From the IMG/VR virus record IMGVR_UViG_3300042698_000029, positions 62,001-126,000 of that record: a stretch of DNA of 64,000 bases; one strand, 5' to 3'. Each line of letters begins with the position of its first letter. The stretch's first letter is position 1. Under the pieces are notes generated by a model that made no database searches, was not told where the DNA came from, and worked only from the letters and a program-made list of their open reading frames with translations. The DNA comes from a virus. Shown piece by piece: positions 8,957-16,824 of the stretch. The position numbers were made by a program, and so were the translations under genes.

Positions 8957-10495
8957 TCACACGGACTGCGGAATCGGACCGGGCTGCGGGGAGTCCGAGG
9001 GCATGGTATGGATCCATTCCAGGCCCTTGTGGTCGAGGTAGGTCTTGGCCCGGGTGACGGCCACGTAGGCCACCATCGCGTCGTCCACCTGGAGCTTCTC
9101 CCCCGCCTCGAAGTCGGGCGCCTTGAAGTCCTCGGCGATGCGGACCCGGGGCCACTCCAGGCCCTTCGTGGAGTGCGCGGTTGCCACCACGCGTTCCACA
9201 GGGGTGTGGCGGGCATCCTTGACGTTCATGAGGATGGCGCCCAGCCGCCGGGCGGAGTACCTGTTCACCAGCTTGACGAAGACCTTCATGTCGCTGCCCT
9301 CGGGCGAGTCGCTGTACTCGACCACCTCGTCCCAGGAGCTGAACCCGGAGAAGTCCTCGTGGTCGGTGTGTCCGTCTTCCTGGAGTTCCTTCGCCGCCCA
9401 CGCCAGGCGCTTGAGCGGGGAGGGGTCCTTGGAGAATCCGACGGTCAGCCCCTGCTCCAGCGCGTCGACCGCCTGCTGGATGCACATGCCGTTGGACCGG
9501 CACAGCACCGCGTCCACGTCGTCCGTGGTGATGCCCACGCGGGAGGTGACGGCCGGGTTGCCCTTGATGCGCAGCTTGGTGCCGGTGTGCTCCAGCCACA
9601 GGTTGGCCTCCTCGGCGATGGCGTCGCCGAAGCGGAAACTCATGGTCAGGAAGAGCTCCTTGCCGGGCCAGTCGTCCATGATGTTCACGGCCCCCTGCCA
9701 GCGGTAGAGGGACTGCGCGGAGTCGCCGACGGCGATCTTCTGGGTGTGCTGGGACAGGATCAGCTGGCGCACCGCGCGGGTGGAGTCCTGGGCCTCGTCC
9801 AGCATGACCACGTCGTAGGGCAGGGTGGGCTTCGACATCAGCCAGAGCTTGAAGTAGTAGTCGTCGGCAAACCACAGGTCGGACTTGGGCCGGATGGTCT
9901 CCAGCCAGAACCGGCCCGCGTACGTGGCGACCTTGGAAGACAGGTCTCGCTGGGCCGCCCGGGACAAGCCCTTCTGGTAGGGGACGTGCTCCGGCAGGAT
10001 CATCTCGGCGTCCGAGGAGCAGAAGACGCTGACGGTTTCCAGGGCCAGGGAGGCTAGCTTGGCGGGCTTGAATACGTGCGGCTCCAGGAGGCCCGGGTAC
10101 TCCTCGCTCTTGATGATCTTCAGCCGCCGTGCCAGCGCTGAGGAAGTCATGCGCCCCTTGCGGTTGCGGTCGCGGTACTTCCAGCCGATGGCGCCGTAGG
10201 CGAGGCTGTGGCGGGTGCGGCAGTGCATGTTCTTCGGGGACTTCTTCTCCGCATCTTCCCGGGCCGCCGTGTTGTACACCACGTAGAGGAAGCTCTTGCC
10301 TGCCAGGTCCAGGGCGATCTCGCGCAGAGTCGAAGACTTCCCAGACCCCGCGCCCGCCTGGATGATCAGGTCGTCGCCGGTACGGGCCGCCTCCCGGATC
10401 CTCACCTGTTCGGGGGTCAGGCGCAGCTCGCTCTTGGGCTTGATCCGCTGCGGGGTCAGGGTCTTCGCGGGAACCCGTCGGGTGGCCATCGTCAT
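8957..10495 (-). CDS. UvrD/Rep-like superfamily 1 helicase
   Basis: A 512-residue SF1 helicase with its motifs in order: Q-motif region LTPEQ, motif I GAGSGKSS, motif II VVMLDEAQD, motif III GDSAQSLYRW, motif IV region FLTMSFRFG, motif V AHSTKGLEW and motif VI YVAVTRAK. It is shorter than UvrD (about 720 residues) and resembles the compact FBH1-like group in the CRTRHSLAYGAIG segment. It should unwind DNA 3'-5' and strip annealed intermediates, which fits the nearby RecT-like and nuclease genes. Start at 10495 behind AAGGAGAC. Confidence 0.88.
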   Translation of the reverse strand: MTMATRRVPAKTLTPQRIKPKSELRLTPEQVRIREAARTGDDLIIQAGAGSGKSSTLREIALDLAGKSFLYVVYNTAAREDAEKKSPKNMHCRTRHSLAYGAIGWKYRDRNRKGRMTSSALARRLKIIKSEEYPGLLEPHVFKPAKLASLALETVSVFCSSDAEMILPEHVPYQKGLSRAAQRDLSSKVATYAGRFWLETIRPKSDLWFADDYYFKLWLMSKPTLPYDVVMLDEAQDSTRAVRQLILSQHTQKIAVGDSAQSLYRWQGAVNIMDDWPGKELFLTMSFRFGDAIAEEANLWLEHTGTKLRIKGNPAVTSRVGITTDDVDAVLCRSNGMCIQQAVDALEQGLTVGFSKDPSPLKRLAWAAKELQEDGHTDHEDFSGFSSWDEVVEYSDSPEGSDMKVFVKLVNRYSARRLGAILMNVKDARHTPVERVVATAHSTKGLEWPRVRIAEDFKAPDFEAGEKLQVDDAMVAYVAVTRAKTYLDHKGLEWIHTMPSDSPQPGPIPQSV

Positions 10496-10541
10496 GTCGT
10501 GTCTCCTTCGCAGGGCTGCGTCCTGTGCCGGACGCGGCCGG

Positions 10542-10778
10542 TCAGTTCTTGCGGTTCAGTCGCTCCCGGCGCAGCTTCCGCCGCGCAGCGGCCTTCCGCC
10601 TGATCTCCTGCGCGTCGGCCGGGAAGGCCAGCTCGGGGCTGGCGTCCGCCTTGAAGGCTTCGTGTGAGGCGTTCAACCCGAAGATCTCCGCCCGCAGAGC
10701 GATCAGCCATGCTTCCCGGGCCGGATCTCCCTCGGCCGGGGGCAGGGCTTGCGTGTCGATGGTCAGCGTCTCGGTCAT
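10542..10778 (-). CDS. Hypothetical small protein
   Basis: A 78-residue protein starting at the ATG at 10778 (GAGGAG upstream). The first half is acidic, the last 25 residues very basic (RRKAAARRKLRRERLNRKN), suggesting nucleic-acid contact. It lies just upstream of the helicase gene and is probably co-transcribed. Confidence 0.5.
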   Translation of the reverse strand: MTETLTIDTQALPPAEGDPAREAWLIALRAEIFGLNASHEAFKADASPELAFPADAQEIRRKAAARRKLRRERLNRKN

Positions 10779-10795
10779 CTCGGGCTCCTCGGGTA

Positions 10796-10858
10796 TCAGC
10801 CGGGACGCCGCGCTCGGTTGGCGGGTCGCTTCGGCTTGGCGAATGAAGGTATGGACAT
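10796..10858 (-). CDS. Possible 20-residue basic peptide
   Basis: A 20-codon frame (ATG at 10858, GGGAG nearby) rich in Lys, Arg and Pro, 17 bases upstream of the 78-residue gene. It could be a leader peptide or a chance frame; only position and a modest ribosome site support it. Confidence 0.25.
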   Translation of the reverse strand: MSIPSFAKPKRPANRARRPG

Positions 10859-10985
10859 GGGAAACTCCCAGGTTCTTGGTGGGTTTTCCGTTCCTTCCGC
10901 CTTCGAGACTACCCGCGAAAGCCCAGGTGGCAGAGGGTCGAGAGCCGTGATGACCGTCACACCGGAACAGCCTGTCAAACAGAGG

Positions 10986-11018
10986 GCAGCCCCGCCAGCG
11001 GTTCTCTGGCGGGGCTGC
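10986..11018 (-). terminator. Hairpin terminator
   Basis: Thirteen-base perfect arms (10986-10998, 11006-11018) immediately after the stop at 11021. Confidence 0.65.
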
Positions 11019-11020
11019 TT

Positions 11021-11290
11021 TCAGGCCGGGTAAGCGGGGTCGGGGTCCGCCTCCCGCAGGACACGGCGGGTCTGAGTGGCCAGCAGGAGGCCGTTACGCC
11101 CCATCCCCGGGATGTTCCGGAGGTCGGCGTACGCCGCCTTCTTCAGCTCCTCCGGCGTAGTGACCCCGTTGTCGACCAGGAGCCTGGCCGTGTGGGGTGC
11201 CCCCGGATGCCCGTCGAAGAGGTTCCTCATGGCCTGGTACAGGGGGTCGTGACGCCGTCGGCGTCTGCTCCAGTCACGGGACGTCGGCAC
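11021..11290 (-). CDS. Helix-hairpin-helix small protein
   Basis: An 89-residue protein. The C-terminal half, LLVDNGVTTPEELKKAAYAD then LRNIPGMGRNGLLLA, has the paired-helix pattern with I-P-G-M-G-R of helix-hairpin-helix or RNA polymerase alpha-CTD-like DNA-binding motifs. The N-terminus is Arg-rich. It overlaps the HTH gene before it by 17 bases. A DNA-binding accessory of transcription or recombination is the likeliest role. Confidence 0.6.
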   Translation of the reverse strand: MPTSRDWSRRRRRHDPLYQAMRNLFDGHPGAPHTARLLVDNGVTTPEELKKAAYADLRNIPGMGRNGLLLATQTRRVLREADPDPAYPA

Positions 11291-11528
11291 GGTGCTCCTC
11301 CTTCCGGGGCCTGCCGGGCTTGCGGGTCCAGACCGTTTGGAACGCGCGCACTTCGTCGGCCAGGAACACCGATCCCATGCGGAGACGACGGGAGTTCGGT
11401 ACGTACTGCTGCCACAGGGCCGTCTTGCGGAGCAGCTGCACCCTCTGCTTGCAGACGCCCAGGAGCTCTGCGACTTCGATGTTCCCCATCAGCTCGGGGA
11501 TTGCGGACTTCGGTTCAGCATCATCCAC
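11274..11528 (-). CDS. MerR/excisionase-type HTH protein
   Basis: An 84-residue protein with NIEVAELLGVCKQRVQLLRK, then a wing containing RRLRMGSVFLADEVRAF. This is the typical small HTH_17/excisionase layout, in which the wing ends in a D-E-V-x-x-F helix. It could act as excisionase, recombination directionality factor or autoregulator. The start at 11528 lies inside the end of the 11489 gene, so the pair overlaps by 40 bases. Confidence 0.65.
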   Translation of the reverse strand: MDDAEPKSAIPELMGNIEVAELLGVCKQRVQLLRKTALWQQYVPNSRRLRMGSVFLADEVRAFQTVWTRKPGRPRKEEHRADVP

Positions 11529-11707
11529 AGCGCAACCTTTCCAGCGGGTATCCCGGTCTTCCGGGATATGGACAACGGGGTGTCCCCGTCATTCATGGCC
11601 TTCTCGACCGCACGCCGGGCCGCATCCTTGATCTCGCCCTTGCGGCCGGACAGTTCGCGAAGAGTGACCCAGTCCAGGGTCTCCTCGGCCAGCTCCTTGT
11701 CGGTCAC
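11489..11707 (-). CDS. Small HTH-like protein
   Basis: A 72-residue product read from GTG at 11707, which overlaps the previous stop as GTGA. The sequence AVEKAMNDGDTPLSISRKTG then IPAGKVALWM looks like a short helix-turn-helix (Ile-Ser-Arg-Lys-Thr-Gly turn). Likely a DNA-binding protein co-expressed with the MerR-type gene; identity unknown. Confidence 0.5.
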   Translation of the reverse strand: MTDKELAEETLDWVTLRELSGRKGEIKDAARRAVEKAMNDGDTPLSISRKTGIPAGKVALWMMLNRSPQSPS

Positions 11708-11946
11708 AGCAGATCTCCCTGTTCGTTGATGACGCCGAGTTCGATGGCGACCAGAACGGTCCGCAGATCCTTCATGGGGAACGGGCCGCCGCTCGGGGAG
11801 CTGTCGAAGGGCCACGCCGGGAGGCCCCAGTCACAGCCGTTGCCCAGGTCGTGGCAAAAGAAGTTCCCGTTGTAATCGATGTGGCTCCCGCACTTGGGGC
11901 ATTTGGACTCCTGGCACCTGCCGACCGGGCAACTCGTCCGCTTCAT
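11704..11946 (-). CDS. Cys-rich zinc-ribbon-like protein
   Basis: An 80-residue protein whose N-terminus carries CPVGRCQESKCPKCGSHID and a later FFCHDLGNGC pair; at least four Cys are spaced for one zinc ribbon. The C-terminal 40 residues are hydrophobic/helical. Coupled by ATGA overlap with the degenerate SNF2 gene and by GTGA with the next gene. Confidence 0.5.
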   Translation of the reverse strand: MKRTSCPVGRCQESKCPKCGSHIDYNGNFFCHDLGNGCDWGLPAWPFDSSPSGGPFPMKDLRTVLVAIELGVINEQGDLL

Positions 11947-12722
11947 GACGACCTCCGCACGGAGCAGGGGACGTCGAACCAGCTGGCACCCGGCATCTTC
12001 TCGGGTCCCACGTCGGTCCGGGTGAATCGGGCGTTCTCATGGAAGTCAACCTCGAAGCAGTCCGTCAGCCACTTCCAGTACGCCGGGTACCGGTCGGGCC
12101 ACAGCCAGTTCAGGGTCCCCCACAGACCCTCCGGGTGGGACCCAGGAGCGTTCTCGGAAAGAGCCAGCTTGTTGCGCGCCTTGATGCTCTTCAGCACCTT
12201 GCGCTGAAGGGTGTTGCGGAAGGCCACGTGCTGGGTGTCCTGGGCGATGAGAAGGTCCCAGACGCCGGTGTTGGGCCACGGCGGCACGGTTCCCCGACTC
12301 ATCGCCATCCGGGCATCCTGGGCCGACAGCTTCATGCCCGGCCTCTTGTCCTTGGCCGGGATCCGGCCGCGCATCGACTCCCAGCTGATGACCCAGATGC
12401 CGGGTCCCCGGCCCTTGAGAAGGGACTCGTTCCACTCCGGCGGATCCGCCTTGTGCGAGCCGAGGATCCTGACGGGGAGGTCCACCCCTGCGGGGCTCTG
12501 GTGCTCGCGGTACCTCGGGCTGCCCCACCAGCCGTGGTCGGAGCGGGGCGCGACCACCAGGACCCGGAAGTTCTCCGGGTTTTCCGACTGGAGCATCACG
12601 CTGTGGATCCGTTCGGACCCGATCAGCATGCGCTCGTGGAAGGAGGGGTCCTCGAAGATGCCGGAGGTGTCGCAGCCCAGGGTGGCGAGAGCTTCTCGCT
12701 GAGCTGGCGTGAGGGTGCTCAT
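11943..12722 (-). CDS. Degenerate SNF2-like protein lacking ATPase motifs
   Basis: A 259-residue product from the ATG at 12722 (AAGGAG). It aligns by eye with the first lobe of the intact SNF2 ATPase at 37691-39337: both share PPW-x-x-TGVWDL, GTLNWLWP versus FILNWLWP, then Y-x-A-W/F-x-W and an ending W-x-x-x-PC-x-x-RR. However, the P-loop segment is absent, DEVH is replaced by AQDT, GASATP is replaced by LSENAP, and the whole second lobe is missing. It therefore cannot hydrolyse ATP in the usual way. It may be a decoy, a binding subunit for the full protein, or a decaying copy. Confidence 0.6.
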   Translation of the reverse strand: MSTLTPAQREALATLGCDTSGIFEDPSFHERMLIGSERIHSVMLQSENPENFRVLVVAPRSDHGWWGSPRYREHQSPAGVDLPVRILGSHKADPPEWNESLLKGRGPGIWVISWESMRGRIPAKDKRPGMKLSAQDARMAMSRGTVPPWPNTGVWDLLIAQDTQHVAFRNTLQRKVLKSIKARNKLALSENAPGSHPEGLWGTLNWLWPDRYPAYWKWLTDCFEVDFHENARFTRTDVGPEKMPGASWFDVPCSVRRSS

Positions 12723-12736
12723 GGTCTGGATCTCCT

Positions 12737-12949
12737 TCAGAAGTTCAGGTTTACGATCATGTCGGGGACGTACTTCACGTATGCGGCCTTGGTGCGCCAC
12801 ACCGCCTTGCAGGCCCTGCACCGGAGGCTGGAGTAGGCAGACGGGGTACGGCGCCCTCCGTTGAATGCGGAGTAGTTGGCGTTGCGGACCAAGACCTCCC
12901 AGGACGACCGGTGTCCTCGTACGCCACAGGCAGTTCCGCCGGACATCAC
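12737..12949 (-). CDS. Small protein with CxxC
   Basis: A 70-residue product beginning GTG-ATG at 12949 and overlapping the previous stop as GTGA. A single Cys pair (CRAC) sits in a beta-rich, basic C-terminal half. No family recognised. Confidence 0.45.
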   Translation of the reverse strand: MMSGGTACGVRGHRSSWEVLVRNANYSAFNGGRRTPSAYSSLRCRACKAVWRTKAAYVKYVPDMIVNLNF

Positions 12950-13455
12950 ATGACCTCGTCGGTGAGGCGGGAGATGTGGTCACAGGTGGTCCGGTGGGCG
13001 TTGACGGACGTGTTGCAGACCGCCACGGGTACGGCCGCCGCGCGCAGGAGGTCCATGCGCTCCATCGGGATTTCTGTGAAGCCGTCGCCCCCGCTGCGGA
13101 TAACTCGGTGGAGCATCGGGTGCATCCAGGTGTGGTACTCGTCGCGAGCGTTCTTCACCAGGGAGTACACGACGCCTGCGTGGCTGTGGAACGACCTGAT
13201 GAAGCGGGGTCGCGGGAGCCAGAGGAATCCGTGCTCGCGGGACTCGCGGAGGAATACTCCGCAGTCAGGGGCCTTCTCGTCGTACTTGGGCTTCCAGAGG
13301 TCGTCCATCCACCCGCTGACCTCGTCCTTCAGGTAGTCCCTGAGATCGGTGGAGCGGATATGGTCGATGCCACCGAACAGAGCGTAGCCGTCAAACGTCT
13401 CGAAGTGGATGGCTACGTGCTCGTTGCTGTTGAGGGTCGGGCGGATGTTGCTCAC
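12946..13455 (-). CDS. Hypothetical protein
   Basis: A 169-residue soluble protein with no motif I can name. It is Trp/His-rich (GWMDDLWKPKYDEKAPDCG; HAGVVYSLVKNARDEYHTWM). It lies in a string of overlapping genes (four-base overlaps on both sides), so it is translated with the Cys-rich proteins around it. Confidence 0.5.
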   Translation of the reverse strand: MSNIRPTLNSNEHVAIHFETFDGYALFGGIDHIRSTDLRDYLKDEVSGWMDDLWKPKYDEKAPDCGVFLRESREHGFLWLPRPRFIRSFHSHAGVVYSLVKNARDEYHTWMHPMLHRVIRSGGDGFTEIPMERMDLLRAAAVPVAVCNTSVNAHRTTCDHISRLTDEVM

Positions 13456-13745
13456 TTCTTCTCCTTCAGGACGAGCCAGTGGGTGCAGTCGCAGGTGCCC
13501 CGGCAGGAGCAGGTCTCCTTTTCCGGCGTGATAGTGACCGGCATGGACTCGTCCATGACCACGGTCTCCATGAGGTCAGGGGGGAGGCTCTTGTTGCAGA
13601 CCTCGTGAGTCAGGAGAACGTAGCCCTCCTCCACGGTCAGACGCCACTTGCCCTCGGTGGGGTCGCAGATGCAGTGGTCCGGCTCCGGGAATTCCACGGT
13701 CTTCGTCATGGAGTCGGGCAGGAACAGGTGCGGAAAGCCGCTCAT
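13452..13745 (-). CDS. Cys-rich C-terminal small protein
   Basis: A 97-residue product behind GAGGAGAA. It ends with CSCRGTCDCTHW, a tight cluster of four Cys plus His, and has further Cys at CICD near residue 26. The layout suggests metal binding. It is the first gene of the 11-13.7 kb minus-strand string. Confidence 0.5.
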   Translation of the reverse strand: MSGFPHLFLPDSMTKTVEFPEPDHCICDPTEGKWRLTVEEGYVLLTHEVCNKSLPPDLMETVVMDESMPVTITPEKETCSCRGTCDCTHWLVLKEKK

Positions 13746-13824
13746 GGCTTCTCCTCGGATCGAGCTGTGTTGTTACAAGAAGAAGCCTGTCAGGGCAGGT
13801 GCCTGGATGCCAGGTCGGAAGGGT

Positions 13825-13838
13825 GTGAGTCCGCTCAC
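13825..13838. promoter_or_regulatory. GTGA...TCAC imperfect palindrome
   Basis: GTGAGTCCGCTCAC lies between the divergent genes at 13745 and 13886. It is one base away from the GTG-N6-GNCAC pattern that recurs in the intergenic spaces of this window. Confidence 0.35.
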
Positions 13839-13885
13839 GGCGCGGCCCCGAAACCCCCGGGGCGCTTCGTCGTAGCCTGCCGCCT

Positions 13886-14218
13886 ATGCCCAAAACCGTC
13901 CGGATTCCCCGTCCCGTCCTCGCGGTCTGCCCGACGACGGTCACCTTCTCCGTGCTCACGGAGTCCGACCTCAGGGCCGCGTCGGCGGTCCTGGGCATCC
14001 CTGCTCGAAAACTCCGCAGGAGCGTCTGTGAGGCCCTCAAAGGGCACGGGGAGTCCCTGGAGACCACCAGGGAGGTGTACGACCGCTGGAGGGCCCGTGT
14101 GGGCTCTCTGCGGGTGTTCTACGTCGTGCACTCCGCCGACCACGTAATCGTGACGGAGATCCTCGTCCGGCCTCCGGGGAAGTCCGGGTGGGTGCACGCC
14201 GAGCTCCTCACGGGCTGA
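13886..14218 (+). CDS. ParE/RelE-like toxin candidate
   Basis: A 110-residue product. The C-terminal half (YDRWRARVGSLRVFYVV then VIVTEILV) matches the beta-strand order of ParE/RelE toxins, with Arg-Val-x-Tyr before the last strands. TAGCCT ends six bases upstream of the ATG and no Shine-Dalgarno is visible, so the transcript is probably leaderless. No antitoxin-like gene is adjacent on the same strand, so it may be an orphan or a housekeeping relative. Confidence 0.45.
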   Translation: MPKTVRIPRPVLAVCPTTVTFSVLTESDLRAASAVLGIPARKLRRSVCEALKGHGESLETTREVYDRWRARVGSLRVFYVVHSADHVIVTEILVRPPGKSGWVHAELLTG

Positions 14219-14795
14219 GTCCCCCCTCCTGGAGCCTGCGGGCCTTGTACTCCTCCAGGCTCCAGGAGACGTCGTTGACCTTCTTCAGCGCCTTCATCAG
14301 GCAGGGGCGGCATGCGGTGCGGTGCACGCATTCCTGCCGCATGAGGTCCATCGCCGCTTCCAGGTCGCGGCGTACAGCCGCCGCCTTCTCGGGTGACTCC
14401 TCACAGACGCGGACTCCGATACGGGCGGCCACCTTCTGGAGGGCGGGGTGCACCGGGGCCCGCAGCGCCACGGGGAACGGAGTCTCGCGCTGAAGGGAGA
14501 GCAGGGCCGGTTCGGCGTACCCCCGGCCCCGGAACTTGGGGGCGATCCACATGGTGTCGACCTGGACCTCGGTGGGCCGGTCGTCGTTGACGCTGGCCGC
14601 CAGGGAAAGTGCTCCGATCCGTCGGTCTCCCCGGCAGATGACGTTGACCATCGCCTGGGTGAGCAGCAGGCCGCCCCGGGGGATCTCCCCCGTCTCGTCA
14701 AGCGCATCTGCGAGGTATGCGTAGTTTGCGTCTTTCAGGAAGGTTTTGTCCGCTACGTAGTCGGGGGTGCGGACCGTGATCTCGGTGTGGGTCAT
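14208..14795 (-). CDS. GNAT-family N-acetyltransferase
   Basis: A 195-residue protein. VQVDTMWIAPKFRGRGYAEP contains the acetyl-CoA binding motif R-G-x-G-x-A after a beta strand, as in GNAT enzymes. The C-terminal 60 residues are an added helical, Cys-containing extension (CVHRTACRPC). The acceptor is unknown. It is convergent with, and overlaps by 11 bases, the toxin-like gene at 13886; acetylation of tRNA by GNAT toxins is a known theme, but nothing here shows it. Confidence 0.65.
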   Translation of the reverse strand: MTHTEITVRTPDYVADKTFLKDANYAYLADALDETGEIPRGGLLLTQAMVNVICRGDRRIGALSLAASVNDDRPTEVQVDTMWIAPKFRGRGYAEPALLSLQRETPFPVALRAPVHPALQKVAARIGVRVCEESPEKAAAVRRDLEAAMDLMRQECVHRTACRPCLMKALKKVNDVSWSLEEYKARRLQEGGLSP

Positions 14796-14873
14796 GCGCC
14801 CAGCTTCGGTCCGCCGGGCCGGGGGCGCAACGAGATGTGCATCACGTCCGGAGGGCTTCTGTTCGGTTCCTGA

Positions 14874-15070
14874 GGGGGTGTCGACTCACAGTCGACAGTC
14901 GACACCCCCCAGTCCCCGTCTGAGGGGACGTATATATATAAAACAAAACAAAACGGACATTTTGGTTTACATGTATAACGCGGGAGATGTCCTAGTTTGG
15001 GTAGGCAAATTTTCTTGATCGTTTCCTCGGGAGGACTAGGGGGTGTCGACTGTCGACTCACAGTCGACAG
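14874..15070. repeat. Inverted GTCGAC-repeat arms around an AT-rich core (origin candidate)
   Basis: Three GTCGAC hexamers at 14880, 14891 and 14898 (steps 11 and 7) are mirrored by three at 15045, 15052 and 15063 (steps 7 and 11). The two blocks form near-perfect inverted arms of about 30 bases starting GGGGGTGTCGACT. Between them lies the most AT-rich stretch in this part of the window, including TATATATATAAAACAAAAC at 14931. Iteron-like repeats next to an unwinding region, beside a replication ATPase gene (15134), are the usual build of an origin. Alternatives are an operator for the acetyltransferase gene or an attachment or resolution site. Confidence 0.5.
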
Positions 15071-15093
15071 GCCCTGGAAATCGAACAAAAAGA

Positions 15094-15121
15094 GAAGCCC
15101 CCAGGTCTCCCCGGGGGCTTC
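15094..15121 (-). terminator. Hairpin terminator
   Basis: Nine-base arms GAAGCCCCC/GGGGGCTTC just beyond the stop of the 15134 gene. Confidence 0.65.
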
Positions 15122-15133
15122 GGTCGTACAGGG

Positions 15134-16540
15134 TCAGGCGATGAGGCTCTCGCCCTCCACCATCCAGGCCAACGTGTTGTTGTCGACAGCCTGCCAGGCG
15201 GCCTTGAGGACGATGTCGGCGTACGAGATCTTCTTCTGGTTCAGGGTCTGCCGCAGCGAGGTACTCAGGCTCCGCTGGATGTCCCGGAGGGTCACCGGGT
15301 CCGGCCGGTTCTTGGTCACCTTGTTGCACACCGCCTGAACCGTGCGTTCCAGCAGCTCGTCCCGGCCCAGGTCGACCGTCTCCTTGGCCAGGTACTTCAG
15401 GTGGTGGACGGCCGACATCTTCCGCAGGCTCTCACGGCTGCGAGCCGCCTCCCTCTCCGCCTCCTCCCGGCCGCAGCGGGCCGCCACGTACTTGCGGGAC
15501 AGGACATTGAGGTCCCACCACGCCCACGCACGGGCCGCGTCCTCCTCGGTGATCTCATCGTGACCGAGGAGCAGGGAGAAGCCGAGGGCCAGCTTGTGGA
15601 CCACGACCGGCTTGTGTGCTTCGAGGGGGTCGTCACCTTCGAGGCCGAGCTTGCGGCGCTTACGCTCGTGAGCCAAAGCCCTCAGGAAGCCCTCAGGAGC
15701 GCCGATCTGGTCCGGGGCGCGGTCCGCCACCCGCCGGAGCCTGTTACGCAGCCTGTGAGCCTCCTGGGGGGCTTCAGGGTCCTCATTCTCCAGCCAGGCC
15801 GGGGGCACCGCGAGAGAGGTGAGCATGCGCTGGGCCAGGCCGATCTCGGAGCCCATCTCCAGGATCTCGAAGGCGACGCGGTACTGGGATCCGAAGAACG
15901 CCGAGAGCGCGTAGCCACCGCCCGCCAGGTAGCGGTTCAGCTTGGTGTCGGCATTGGTCTCGCCCATGGTCTCGGACATGAACCCCTTGCACAGGGCGGT
16001 GTCGAGGACCGAGTCGGCCTTGCCCTTGACCATGGCGAGCAGCACCTTGCCCTCGGTGGTCACGGCGAAGCCCCGGTCGCGGACCTGTACGAGCGCGTCG
16101 GACGGCCCGTGGCCCATGATGTCGTCCTCGTCTTCCTCTTCCATCCCCAGGTAGGAGCCGGTGAGGCCCTGGCCGGTCGACGGGAGGATGAGGTGGGCGG
16201 GACCCTTAGCGGGGTTGGTCAGCTCCTCCCACCCGAGGAGGTGATCGGCATCGCTGAGCAGGGATGACTTGCCGACGCCAGAGGGGCCGGTGCACTGGAC
16301 GAAGAGGCCCGGTGGGGTTCCCCGGGAGGAGGCCAGGGAGGCGCCGACCACCTTGGGGGAGCAGAGGGCGTGAAAGATCGTCAGGCAGGTGGTGAGAAGT
16401 GCTTCGGGGGAAGACGCCTGACTCAGGGCAAAGTCTCGGATGTAGGTCAGATCGGCATCGGACTCCCAGAAGGAGGCGTCGATTCCGATGTACCCGTTGA
16501 TCTCTGAGGCGAAGGTCCATGAGTGCGGCGAAGCGGTCAT
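15134..16540 (-). CDS. DUF3987-like P-loop replication ATPase
   Basis: A 468-residue protein with a P-loop at GPSGVGKSS (about residue 88) and ALSAFFGSQYRV plus an arginine-rich sensor-like region further on. Overall build resembles the helicase half of DUF3987 proteins, without the primase half. It is the second of three such genes here. The neighbouring AT-rich inverted-repeat patch (14874-15070) and the OB-fold gene upstream suggest it is an initiator or helicase for that site. Ribosome site before the ATG is weak (GAAAGG). Confidence 0.6.
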   Translation of the reverse strand: MTASPHSWTFASEINGYIGIDASFWESDADLTYIRDFALSQASSPEALLTTCLTIFHALCSPKVVGASLASSRGTPPGLFVQCTGPSGVGKSSLLSDADHLLGWEELTNPAKGPAHLILPSTGQGLTGSYLGMEEEDEDDIMGHGPSDALVQVRDRGFAVTTEGKVLLAMVKGKADSVLDTALCKGFMSETMGETNADTKLNRYLAGGGYALSAFFGSQYRVAFEILEMGSEIGLAQRMLTSLAVPPAWLENEDPEAPQEAHRLRNRLRRVADRAPDQIGAPEGFLRALAHERKRRKLGLEGDDPLEAHKPVVVHKLALGFSLLLGHDEITEEDAARAWAWWDLNVLSRKYVAARCGREEAEREAARSRESLRKMSAVHHLKYLAKETVDLGRDELLERTVQAVCNKVTKNRPDPVTLRDIQRSLSTSLRQTLNQKKISYADIVLKAAWQAVDNNTLAWMVEGESLIA

Positions 16541-16611
16541 AGCAGACCTTTCCGCTCACGGCGTGCCATACCGGGGAACGGGTTTTTTCCTAGACCCGTT
16601 TAGGGTACGGT

Positions 16612-16699
16612 GAAGCCAGAGCTTGAAAACGAACTGCGTTCTCCGCCAAAAGATGCGCAGTTCAACTGGGACCCCCGGTCAACTGATCGGGGGTTTTCT
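16612..16699 (+). ncRNA. Candidate structured small RNA with intrinsic terminator
   Basis: A TAGGGT box precedes a roughly 90-base stretch that contains no convincing reading frame. It holds a hairpin with arms GAACTGCG (16631-16638) and CGCAGTTC (16656-16663). It ends with ACCCCCG/CGGGGGT arms (16671-16677, 16688-16694) followed by TTTTC, the best classical rho-independent terminator in the window. It is divergent from the replication ATPase gene at 16540, so an antisense or regulatory RNA for that leader is possible. Confidence 0.45.
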
Positions 16700-16741
16700 C
16701 TTGTTCCCCAGAGTCTACTCGCGCGCGGGTCACCGGCTGCT

Positions 16742-16824
16742 GTGACACAGGCCACAGCCTGTCTTGACAGACAGGAACTATCTGGACATGTGTACTCACA
16801 ACGGACCGTGGTGATAATGGGGCC
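16742..16824 (+). promoter_or_regulatory. Promoter region with Crp-like site and shared 14-mer
   Basis: GTGACACAGGCCAC (16742-16755) fits GTG-N6-GNCAC. GAACTATCTGGACA (16775-16788) is identical to 27874-27887 upstream of the FtsK/TraB gene. GATAAT ends seven bases before the ATG at 16825, suggesting a leaderless start. Confidence 0.5.
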
